Assembly (NCBI RefSeq): GCF_002243345.2
Contig: NZ_CP022655.2
Coordinates: forward strand, 1,452,001-1,516,000
From: Paenibacillus sp. RUD330
GTDB lineage: Bacteria > Bacillota > Bacilli > Paenibacillales > Paenibacillaceae
DNA length: 64,000 nt
Reading direction: 5' to 3'
Shown: positions 57,230 to 64,000 of the stretch, one piece after another
Numbering within the stretch: the stretch's first letter is position 1
Layout of the letters: every line of letters begins with the position of its first letter
The notes under the pieces: model-generated
Told to the model about the DNA's origin: nothing
Database searches by the model: none
Seen by the model: only the letters and a program-made list of their open reading frames with translations
Program-made: the position numbers and the translations under genes

Positions 57230-59479
57230 ATGATCTCTTATGACGGGCCTATCAATATCCTGCTGGTCGATGACTACCCCGAAAATTTGCTGGCCATCGA
57301 AGCCGTCCTTGGCGATCTCAACTACAACCTCGTCAAATGCCTTTCCGGCGAGGAGGCGCTGCGGGCGCTTCTGAAGGATGATTTTGCCGTCATCGTCATG
57401 GATGTCCAGATGCCCGGCATGGATGGTTTCGAAACCGCTCGAATGATCAAATCCAGGGACAAGACCAAGGAGATTCCGATCATTTTCGTGTCGGCGACGA
57501 GCAAGGAAGCCCAGCATATGTTCGCCGGCTACGCCGTCGGGGCGATCGACTATATGCTGAAGCCCTTCGTTCCCCAGATTTTCCGCTCCAAAATCGAAGG
57601 CTTTGTCCGGATGTACGTCAGCAACAAAACCTTGCAGCAGCAAGCCGTCCTGCTCCAGCAGCAGACGCAGGAGCTTGAGCGCATGAACAAGGAGCTGATG
57701 CGGACGGCCTACCAGCTGACCAAGTCGGAAGCCGTCAAGAGCGTCATCAGCTCGACTTCCATGGACACGATGATCACGTTCGACAAGAACGGGATCATTC
57801 TGACGGTGAATCCGTCGGTATTTCCGATGTTCAAGTATCAGGAAAGAGAAGTGATCGGCAAGCAGATCGACGAGCTTATCCCGGGCATATGCGTCAGGCA
57901 GCTGGACATCATGGGCGAAGCCGCGATGGACGGCACCTCTTCCGGGCGCCTGATCGAGGTCATGCCGCGCCGCAAGGACGCCAGCGTCTTCCATGCGGAG
58001 ATCAAGCTGGGCAGCACGCTGGTGGATGAGGAAGTCATCTTCGCCTGCACGGTCAGCGACATCAGCGAGCGCAAGAAGTCGGAGGCGGAAATTCTTGCGG
58101 CCAAGGAAGCGGCGGAAGTGGCCGACAGAGCCAAAACGGAGTTCCTGGCGATGGTCAGCCACGAGATCCGCACGCCTATGAACGGCATTCTCGGCATGAC
58201 CAATCTCCTGATGGAGACGGAGATGAACGAGGAGCAGAAGGATTTCGCCGAAATCATCCTGAAGAGCGGCGACAGCCTGCTCAGCGTCATCAACGACATT
58301 CTGGACTACGCCAAGATCGAAGCCGGCAAGCTGGAGCTGGAGATGGTTCCTTTCGATCTGAAGAGCTGCGTGGACGAATCGCTGGATCTGTTCATCGCCA
58401 AGTCGCGCGAGAGCAATCTCGATATTCTTTGTTCGATATCCCCGGATTTGCCGGAGTATCTGTATGGAGACGTGACCAAGCTGCGCCAGATTCTGATGAA
58501 CCTGATCAGCAATGCGATCAAATTCACGCATGAAGGGCATATTGATGTCGACGTGCGCCTCGCCGAGGAGTCGTTCGGTCATGCCGACCGCCAGGAAGAT
58601 GGCATCGCTGTCCAGTTCAGGGTGAGCGATACCGGGGTAGGCATTCCCGAGGATAAGCTCCCGCTCTTGTTCCAGCCGTTCTCCCAGCTGGATTCCTCCA
58701 TGACCCGCAAGTACGGTGGAACCGGACTTGGCTTAGCCATCTGCAAAAATCTGGTGGAGCTGATGGGCGGGACGATCGAGGCGTGCGCCAATGAGCCCAA
58801 AGGAGCCTGCTTCACCTTTACCGTGCGTCTCAAGCAAATGGAGGAATGTTATCCCGCTTTGGAGGGAGATCAAGCCGACGACAATCCGCTGCCCGGCTCC
58901 CGTCCATGGGAAGCTCCTCCTCATTCGGATTCCTTTTCTTTCTCCGCCATGCTCAGCCAGACCTATACCGAGACTACGGCGGCCAGCGAGACGGGCGTCG
59001 ACAGCCGCCTTGTCTTGAAGGCCAACGTCCTGCCGTTCACGCTCGGCACTGGAGATCGAGGCGTGCCGGCGCCGAGCGAGCGTTCCCGGGTTCTCGTCGC
59101 CGAGGACAACGACGTGAACCAGAAGCTGATCCTCAAGCTCCTCGACCGGCTCGGCATCGAAGCGGATGTGGCGGAGAACGGGGAAGCGGCCGTGGCGATG
59201 GCAAAAAAACGATTCTATGATATGATCTTCATGGATATGAAAATGCCGGTCATGGACGGACTTGAGGCGACGAGGCTGATCAACGGGGATGCGCGTGCCG
59301 GCAAGCAGCCGGTCATCGTGGCGATGACGGCCAACGTGCTGCCGGGAGACAGGCAGCGCTGCCTGGAAGCCGGAATGACCGATTATATCAGCAAGCCGAT
59401 CCGGCTGGAGATGCTTGAAGCGATCATCGGCCGATATTTGGATTTTGACTGGACCATGGGCAGGCAGTCCACGCATTGA
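57230..59479 (+). CDS. Hybrid kinase with REC-PAS-HisKA-HATPase-REC order
   Basis: 749 residues, cytoplasmic. An N-terminal REC (about 8-125; VIVMDVQMPGMDGFETARM) is followed by a coiled coil and a PAS-like domain (about 165-290) with MDTMITFDKNGIILTVNPS. HisKA has FLAMVSHEIRTPMNGIL (His near 308). HATPase follows with LMNLISNAIKFTHEG and GTGLGLAICKNLVELMGG. A Ser/Pro-rich linker precedes a C-terminal REC (about 620-745; IFMDMKMPVMDGLEATRL). The N-terminal REC suggests it is driven by another kinase, plausibly the one at 52675. It lies 27 nt after CheR, so the three genes form one operon. Confidence 0.92.
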   Translation: MISYDGPINILLVDDYPENLLAIEAVLGDLNYNLVKCLSGEEALRALLKDDFAVIVMDVQMPGMDGFETARMIKSRDKTKEIPIIFVSATSKEAQHMFAGYAVGAIDYMLKPFVPQIFRSKIEGFVRMYVSNKTLQQQAVLLQQQTQELERMNKELMRTAYQLTKSEAVKSVISSTSMDTMITFDKNGIILTVNPSVFPMFKYQEREVIGKQIDELIPGICVRQLDIMGEAAMDGTSSGRLIEVMPRRKDASVFHAEIKLGSTLVDEEVIFACTVSDISERKKSEAEILAAKEAAEVADRAKTEFLAMVSHEIRTPMNGILGMTNLLMETEMNEEQKDFAEIILKSGDSLLSVINDILDYAKIEAGKLELEMVPFDLKSCVDESLDLFIAKSRESNLDILCSISPDLPEYLYGDVTKLRQILMNLISNAIKFTHEGHIDVDVRLAEESFGHADRQEDGIAVQFRVSDTGVGIPEDKLPLLFQPFSQLDSSMTRKYGGTGLGLAICKNLVELMGGTIEACANEPKGACFTFTVRLKQMEECYPALEGDQADDNPLPGSRPWEAPPHSDSFSFSAMLSQTYTETTAASETGVDSRLVLKANVLPFTLGTGDRGVPAPSERSRVLVAEDNDVNQKLILKLLDRLGIEADVAENGEAAVAMAKKRFYDMIFMDMKMPVMDGLEATRLINGDARAGKQPVIVAMTANVLPGDRQRCLEAGMTDYISKPIRLEMLEAIIGRYLDFDWTMGRQSTH

Positions 59480-59570
59480 TGTGGGCTGCTTTTTGCATGC
59501 CCTGGCCGAACAGCTTGTGACGGCTTTGCAGCGCAAGCTTTAGAAATGAAGCGGAAAGGGGCTTCGAGCC

Positions 59571-60908
59571 GTGCTGTCCAATCGTTATATCCGCTCTGCC
59601 TACCTTACCCCTCCGAGGGTGCTTGCGGGCGGATTCCTTTCTCTGATCGTGCTGGGCACGATCCTTCTCGCCACCCCTGCCGCTTCGGCTGACGGGGTGC
59701 GGATCCCTGTTCTGGATGCGCTGTTCACGGCGACATCGGCCACATGCGTGACGGGGCTGACCATTATGAACACAGGCACCGAATACTCCTTGTTCGGACA
59801 AATCGTGCTGCTCGTGCTGTTCCAGCTGGGAGGGACGGGCTTCATGACGGCCGCCACCTGGTTCGCCCTGGCGTTCGGCCGCAAAATATCGCTCCGTGAC
59901 CGTCTCGTGCTCAAGGAGTCCCTCAATCAGACGGAGATGAGCGGAATCGTTCAGCTCGTAATAAGGATCTTTTTGTTCTCCGCCGCTATCGAAGGAGTCG
60001 GAGCGCTGCTGTACACGTTCATCTGGATGGACTCCATGCCGCTGTCCAAAGCGGCTTACTTCGGCGTATTCCATGCCGTTTCCGTGTTCAACAATGCCGG
60101 CTTTGAAATTATCGGGGGCTGGAGCCAGTTCGTCAGCGATCCCGCCATCAACCTGATTACGATGACGCTCATCTTCTTCGGCAGCATCGGCTTCATTGTC
60201 ATGGCGGATCTGATCCGGTTTCCCGAGAGGCGCAAAATTTCCCTGCACAGCAAGGTCGTGTTATGGGCTTCTGTCGTCCTCACATTGGGCGGCGCCATTC
60301 TTTTCTTCATCTTTGAATTTACGAATACAAGGAGCTTCGGCGATCTGGGGCTCAACGGCAAGATCTGGGCCAGCTTCTTCCAATCGTTCAGCTTGCGCTC
60401 CGCAGGAATCAACACCGTGCCGATCGAGGAGCTGCGTCAGGCGACCCAGCTTCTGATGATCATCCTCATGTTCATCGGAGCCGCGCCGGGCTCTACAGGG
60501 GGAGGAATCAAGCTGACCACCTTCGTCGTGCTGCTTGCCGGCATCCATGCGATTCTGCGCGGCCGCGAGGATGCGGTTATCTTCCGGTACCGGATTGCCG
60601 CCAAGGAGCTGTATCGGGCCATCACGGTCACGCTCATGGGGGTCATCATTATCGTCGCCTCCACGATGATTCTGACGACCGTGGAAAATGCCTCCTTCCT
60701 TGTGCTTCTCTTCGAGGCCGTGTCCGCGTTCGGCACGGTCGGGTTCAGCCTCGGAGCCACCCTGGATCTTACCCCCGTCGGCAAGGGTGTGATCATCATC
60801 CTGATGTTTGCCGGCAGGCTCGGACTGCTGACCTTGGCGTTCGCGATCCGCTCCAAATCCAAAAAAGAGCCGTTCCGATATCCGGAAGGCCGAATCATTA
60901 TCGGCTGA
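59571..60908 (+). CDS. ktrB: Potassium uptake channel subunit KtrB/KtrD-like
   Basis: 445 residues from GTG 59571 (AAAGGGGC upstream). There are four repeated M-P-M units with selectivity-filter-like turns: TATSATCVTGLTIMNTGT, FHAVSVFNNAGFEII, SFSLRSAGINTVPIEEL and FEAVSAFGTVGFSLGAT. Glycine at the filter of each repeat fits K+ (some Na+) transport. APGSTGGGIKLTTF is the family's gate-loop motif. It needs a cytosolic KtrA/KtrC partner, which is not in the window, as for KtrD of B. subtilis. It is monocistronic with a terminator. Confidence 0.92.
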   Translation: MLSNRYIRSAYLTPPRVLAGGFLSLIVLGTILLATPAASADGVRIPVLDALFTATSATCVTGLTIMNTGTEYSLFGQIVLLVLFQLGGTGFMTAATWFALAFGRKISLRDRLVLKESLNQTEMSGIVQLVIRIFLFSAAIEGVGALLYTFIWMDSMPLSKAAYFGVFHAVSVFNNAGFEIIGGWSQFVSDPAINLITMTLIFFGSIGFIVMADLIRFPERRKISLHSKVVLWASVVLTLGGAILFFIFEFTNTRSFGDLGLNGKIWASFFQSFSLRSAGINTVPIEELRQATQLLMIILMFIGAAPGSTGGGIKLTTFVVLLAGIHAILRGREDAVIFRYRIAAKELYRAITVTLMGVIIIVASTMILTTVENASFLVLLFEAVSAFGTVGFSLGATLDLTPVGKGVIIILMFAGRLGLLTLAFAIRSKSKKEPFRYPEGRIIIG

Positions 60909-60914
60909 GAATCG

Positions 60915-60942
60915 AAGCCCCGCTTGCGGGGCTTTTTTTTTC
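60915..60942 (+). terminator. Intrinsic terminator
   Basis: AAGCCCCGC-TT-GCGGGGCTT is followed by T residues to 60940. Confidence 0.93.
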
Positions 60943-61039
60943 AATCATTGCCATCCCTCCAACTGATTCCGGGAGCGGCGGGGCAGGGTAAAGGAAGGAT
61001 AGTCAGGTCAAGATGCAGCTAGTCAGGAGTGGGATCAGG

Positions 61040-61993
61040 ATGGGGAACGAGGAGAAGCGTCCGGCGGCGGAAAGCTCGGGCTGGACATGGCATCGAAGCG
61101 ACGACAGCGCGCAGGCTGCGGAGATGTGGCGGCAGGACGAGGCTGTCCGGAAATGGATCGACAGGAGCAGGGACCGGGAGGTGAACCATCTTGCGGCTGT
61201 TTCCTTCCAAGGCAAACGCAATGCGGTGTTCGGGACGCTCGTCGTCGGAAAAGCGGATGACGATCAGGGAAGCAATTGCACGATGCATTTCTATTTGGGG
61301 CACCGCAATCTATATACGATCGGCTTTCAAGAAGAGAATATTGTCGACGGCTGCGAAGGAGCGGCTCATTTTTTTGCGGAAGTCGAGCAGACGGAGACGG
61401 CTCTGGACGGATTCATCAAGCTGCTTGCCGGCATCATGGAGCCTTTCTTCGACGGGATGGACAACTTCGAGCAGAAGCTGCGCGAGATGGAGGAGAATAT
61501 CCGGGACCGCAACGGCGGATACATGTTCCACCGCATTTTGGAGCTCCGCTACGGCCTGCTCCACTGGACCGGACTGACGAGGCCGGTCCGCGAAATCCGG
61601 TTCGCTCTTGAAGAGGCGTTTCCCGAAGAGATGAAGGAGAGCCTCATCCACCAGGCGTTCAACTCGCGTCTGCAGAGAATGATCATGCTGCAGGAGGAGT
61701 ACCGGCAGGAGGTGGAGTCGCTGCTTCTGCTCGAGGACAATATCTCGAACTACCGCGGCAACGAAATCATGAAGACGCTCACCGTATTCACGATTCTTTG
61801 CACGCCCATGATGGCGATCGGCGCTATCTGGGGAATGAATTTCGAGCAGATGCCGGAGCTGAAATGGAAGCTCGGCTATGTATTCGGGCTTGCCGTCATT
61901 CTGGCGGCTACGGTCGGCGTATATTTCTGGATGCGGACGAAAGGCTGGATGGGAGACCTTCTCCGGGAGGACAACCGCAGGGAGCGGCTGTGA
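61040..61993 (+). CDS. CorA-family magnesium transporter
   Basis: 317 residues from ATG 61040; ATG 61013 is an alternative. An N-terminal alpha/beta cytosolic domain is followed by a long helix (FFDGMDNFEQKLREMEENI on) and two C-terminal membrane helices. Between these lies the diagnostic IWGMNFEQMPE (Gly-Met-Asn gate, near 272). The last helix ends in a basic tail. It takes up Mg2+ or other divalent cations as a pentamer. The N-terminal domain is divergent, like the YfjQ branch of Bacillota CorA proteins. No operon partner is evident. Confidence 0.88.
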   Translation: MGNEEKRPAAESSGWTWHRSDDSAQAAEMWRQDEAVRKWIDRSRDREVNHLAAVSFQGKRNAVFGTLVVGKADDDQGSNCTMHFYLGHRNLYTIGFQEENIVDGCEGAAHFFAEVEQTETALDGFIKLLAGIMEPFFDGMDNFEQKLREMEENIRDRNGGYMFHRILELRYGLLHWTGLTRPVREIRFALEEAFPEEMKESLIHQAFNSRLQRMIMLQEEYRQEVESLLLLEDNISNYRGNEIMKTLTVFTILCTPMMAIGAIWGMNFEQMPELKWKLGYVFGLAVILAATVGVYFWMRTKGWMGDLLREDNRRERL

Positions 61994-62131
61994 CGGCATG
62001 CGGCCGGAAATGTTGGCGGGAGGCTTGGGCACGCTGTTTAACAGCTGCCTGAGCCGTGTAATAGCTAGTACGGCAGCGCTGGAATGCACTGACCGAATCT
62101 ACCTCGAATGAGGTCTTAACAGGCGGTGTTG

Positions 62132-62470
62132 ATGATGACCATCAAATATCGAAATACTTGCTCCGACATCGAGATTCTGGTCAAGCATGAAGAGTCGGAC
62201 TCTGTTGCTCCGTACCGAGTCAATATTCAAAGCTCCAAAAATCCGCTCAGCTTCGGCAACAACCTGGCCAGCGCCACTTCGGAAGAAGCGGCGGTCAAGA
62301 TTGCAGATCAGCTGTGCAGCTTCTACTCCCTTGCAAGGAAGAGCGGTTACTATCTCAAAGGCAAATCGTTCACGAAGGCGGATTGTCCGGAAATTCCCGT
62401 GGCGGAAGTGCTGGAGGACAATCTGACGGAGCAGCAGTTCAGCGAGCGGCTCCAGAGCCAGTCCGTATAA
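62132..62470 (+). CDS. Small soluble protein of unknown function
   Basis: 112 residues; ATG 62132 or 62135, after AGGCGG. It is mixed alpha/beta, with IKYRNTCSDIEILVKHEES at the start and a helical middle (EEAAVKIADQLCSFYSLARKSGYYLKG, in part). No signal peptide or metal motif. It is expressed from between the transporter gene and a terminator. I do not recognise a family with certainty; it may be limited to Paenibacillus-like genomes. Confidence 0.6.
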   Translation: MMTIKYRNTCSDIEILVKHEESDSVAPYRVNIQSSKNPLSFGNNLASATSEEAAVKIADQLCSFYSLARKSGYYLKGKSFTKADCPEIPVAEVLEDNLTEQQFSERLQSQSV

Positions 62471-62498
62471 GATCCATTCCTTTTCATACAGCAGCGGG

Positions 62499-62521
62499 CG
62501 TCCCTCCGGGGACGCTTTTTT
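62499..62521 (+). terminator. Intrinsic terminator
   Basis: GCGTCCC/GGGGACGC around TCC is followed by six T residues. Confidence 0.88.
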
Positions 62522-62607
62522 GAATTTAAGAAAGGTTGGAATAATTAAACAATAATAGGGGAGCATACAAAAGGAAGGAATCCAAGACCGAAAGGATGAC
62601 AGCATCG

Positions 62608-63132
62608 ATGAAATCAACCTGGACAGCGGCTGCCTTGCTGCTTGCCGCTCTTGCCCTGCCAGCCGCCGCTTGCGCCGCGCCGCAGGCATCTCCGGCATCT
62701 CCGCAGGCATCTCCGCATGCATCGCAGGATATGGGCGCTCCGGATCGCTACAACCATCAAGGAGATCTGCGGAATCCGAAGGGCCATCCGCATCATGACC
62801 GTTACCGCGAAGCCCGGAAGCTCGCCATGCTGAAGGAAGCCGCGGCCTATTTCGGCATCAAGGCCGACGGCAAGACGGAGGCGCAGCTTCGCCAGGAAGT
62901 TCATGCGGCCAAAGAAAAGCAGCCGGAGAAATGGACGGCCTTCAAAGCGAGCATGAAAGAAAAGCGCTTCGCGAGAATGAAGGAATTCGCCGCCAAGCAA
63001 GGCATCAAAGTCGAGGGCAAGTCCGAGCAGCAGCTTCGCGACGAGTTGAAAAGCCTGCATGAGCAAGGCAAGCTGAAGTTTCCCGCGCCGAAGGATCCGG
63101 CTCATCAGACGGACGGCACACAGCCCTCTTGA
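62608..63132 (+). CDS. Exported helical repeat protein
   Basis: 174 residues from ATG 62608 (AAAGGATGA upstream). A signal peptide (WTAAALLLAALALPAAACAA) is followed by a Pro/Ala/Ser/Gln stretch coded by short repeats. Two related helical units then occur: LKEAAAYFGIKADGKTEAQL near 74 and MKEFAAKQGIKVEGKSEQQL near 119. This looks like the short repeats of stress- or spore-associated exported proteins. It is highly charged and probably soluble outside the membrane. Function is unknown. Confidence 0.7.
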   Translation: MKSTWTAAALLLAALALPAAACAAPQASPASPQASPHASQDMGAPDRYNHQGDLRNPKGHPHHDRYREARKLAMLKEAAAYFGIKADGKTEAQLRQEVHAAKEKQPEKWTAFKASMKEKRFARMKEFAAKQGIKVEGKSEQQLRDELKSLHEQGKLKFPAPKDPAHQTDGTQPS

Positions 63133-63168
63133 TGGAAGAGGGGCGATGGAAGCAGCATCAGATCCCTT

Positions 63169-63214
63169 CGCTGGTGCGATAGAAATCCTTCCGCTGGTGC
63201 GGTAAAAATCCTTC
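63169..63214. repeat. 23-nt direct tandem repeat
   Basis: CGCTGGTGCG, then a purine-variable R-T-A-R-A stretch and AATCCTTC, occurs at 63169-63191 and again at 63192-63214. The second copy runs into the terminator's left arm. Confidence 0.75.
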
Positions 63215-63234
63215 CGATATGGAAGGATTTTTAT
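63204..63234 (+). terminator. Intrinsic terminator
   Basis: AAAAATCCTTCC / GGAAGGATTTTT form a stem with inner loop GATAT. The A/T-rich arms make it bidirectional. Confidence 0.85.
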
Positions 63235-63268
63235 ATTTCCATTTTAAAGAAAAAGTGATATCATAATT

Positions 63269-63283
63269 ATATCAAGTTGATAT
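63269..63283 (+). promoter_or_regulatory. Candidate operator: perfect 15-nt palindrome
   Basis: ATATCAAGTTGATAT is an exact inverted repeat around a central G, 15 nt before the likely ATG of the SPFH gene and just after an AT-rich stretch with a CATAAT at 63262-63267. It may bind a dimeric repressor. Confidence 0.45.
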
Positions 63284-63297
63284 GGAGTGTGATGGGG

Positions 63298-64000
63298 ATG
63301 AAGGAACATCAGGCTTGGCATGCGAACGGTTTCCTGGCGACGCTGGCTGCTATCGCAGCGCTTGCGGCAGCAATCTGGTGCTTTGTGTCGGGCAATGCCG
63401 AGGATGGATCGACGGGCATGAATGTGCTGGGCGTCGTCCTGCTGCTGCTGGCGCTCGTGGCGTTCAGCTCGCTTACGGTCGTTCAGCCGAATCAGGCGAA
63501 GATCATCACGTTTTTCGGACGTTACAAAGGAACGGTGTCGGATAGCGGGCTGTGGATCGTCGTTCCGTTCACGGTCAAATCCAGGATGTCGCTCAAAGTC
63601 AGAAACTTCAACAGCCAGAAGCTCAAGGTCAACGATGCATCCGGCAACCCGGTCGAGATCGCCGCGGTGGTCGTGTTCAAGGTGACGGATACGGCCAGAG
63701 CGGCATTCGACGTCGACGATTACGAGACGTTCGTGGAAATCCAGAGCGAGACGGCGATCCGCCATATCGCGGCGCAATATCCGTATGACACGTACGAGGA
63801 CAACTCCGTCATCTCGCTCCGGGGCAATGCGGACGAAATCTCCGGCCGGCTGCTCTCCGAGCTGCAGGACCGCCTCAGCGTTGCCGGCGTGGAGGTGCTG
63901 GAAACCCGTCTCTCCCACCTCGCTTACGCAGCCGAGATCGCCGGGGCGATGCTTCAGCGCCAGCAGGCGGAAGCCATCGTAGCGGCCCGGCAAAAAATCG
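63298..64000 (+). CDS. SPFH/band-7 domain protein (partial, cut by right edge)
   Basis: The first 234 codons are present. A hydrophobic N-terminus forms two helices ([19 protein letters not shown] and [20 protein letters not shown]). The SPFH domain follows: [20 protein letters not shown] near 65-85, [38 protein letters not shown], and the conserved [23 protein letters not shown] pattern leading into a Glu/Ala/Gln coiled region. Prokaryotic SPFH proteins scaffold membrane microdomains or regulate proteases. The start is ATG 63298 (GGAG ten nt upstream); ATG 63292 is close behind. Confidence 0.87.
   Translation, partial: MKEHQAWHANGFLATLAAIAALAAAIWCFVSGNAEDGSTGMNVLGVVLLLLALVAFSSLTVVQPNQAKIITFFGRYKGTVSDSGLWIVVPFTVKSRMSLKVRNFNSQKLKVNDASGNPVEIAAVVVFKVTDTARAAFDVDDYETFVEIQSETAIRHIAAQYPYDTYEDNSVISLRGNADEISGRLLSELQDRLSVAGVEVLETRLSHLAYAAEIAGAMLQRQQAEAIVAARQKI

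Noticed and set aside
56312-58582. A 756-residue minus-strand ORF opposite CheR and the second kinase
   Set aside because: It spans two genes and their gap on the other strand and has no domain pattern; a shadow.

Overview
The window looks like chromosome of a spore-forming, high-G+C member of the Bacillota, most likely Paenibacillus or a close relative. The reasons are a small acid-soluble spore protein (SspH type), an S-layer-homology (SLH) protein, a copper-amine-oxidase-type stalk protein, T-box leaders, a CIRCE-controlled groESL operon and Bacillota-style Shine-Dalgarno sites throughout. No tRNA, rRNA, CRISPR array, transposase or phage gene was seen. The species call is inference.

Layout. 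(1) 1-3445: the end of an operon made of a PqqD-like carrier (cut by the left edge), an S24/S26 peptidase, an ABC exporter with an unusual zinc-ribbon N-terminus, and a DUF1854 protein. It looks like a peptide processing and export module whose core lies outside the window. (2) 3446-9471: a small CxxC protein, a two-gene ABC transporter, a large exported SLH protein with its own promoter and terminators, and a membrane-anchored protein. (3) 9476-21353: a cell-surface glycopolymer operon preceded by a structured leader RNA. It holds two GT4 glycosyltransferases, two giant GT2-TagF fusions, a UDP-ManNAc dehydrogenase and a TagGH/Wzm-Wzt exporter. Its centre is strikingly AT-rich and looks acquired; the composition changes abruptly inside the dehydrogenase gene. 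(4) 21390-30108: a stalk protein, bactofilin, cardiolipin synthase, a split NHEJ system (Ku, ligase, polymerase) divergent from two spore-type small genes, and a YitT membrane protein. (5) 30363-33489: tsaE-tsaB-rimI-tsaD, the t6A tRNA-modification operon. (6) 33605-37824: a phosphodiester glycosidase operon, then leuA behind two tandem leucine T-boxes. (7) 37825-45359: a candidate DnaA-box cluster, an ABC-F ATPase, a folate enzyme, moaC-mogA-moeA-like molybdenum cofactor genes, and tatA-tatC. Pairing Moco synthesis with Tat export makes sense because many Moco enzymes are Tat substrates. (8) 45454-52355: groES-groEL under CIRCE, cysK, glgC, a stress protein and a CobW GTPase. (9) 52675-64000: two giant hybrid histidine kinases flanking a CheR methyltransferase, a KtrB-type potassium channel subunit, a CorA-like magnesium transporter, small exported proteins, and an SPFH protein cut by the right edge.

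The most interesting places are the leader RNA and mosaic gene of the glycopolymer operon, the DUF6270-GT2-TagF fusion, the tandem T-boxes with a 38-nt perfect palindrome, the DnaA-box cluster, and the truncated peptide-export-like operon at the left edge. All functional calls come from reading the sequence and recalling family motifs; no database search was run.
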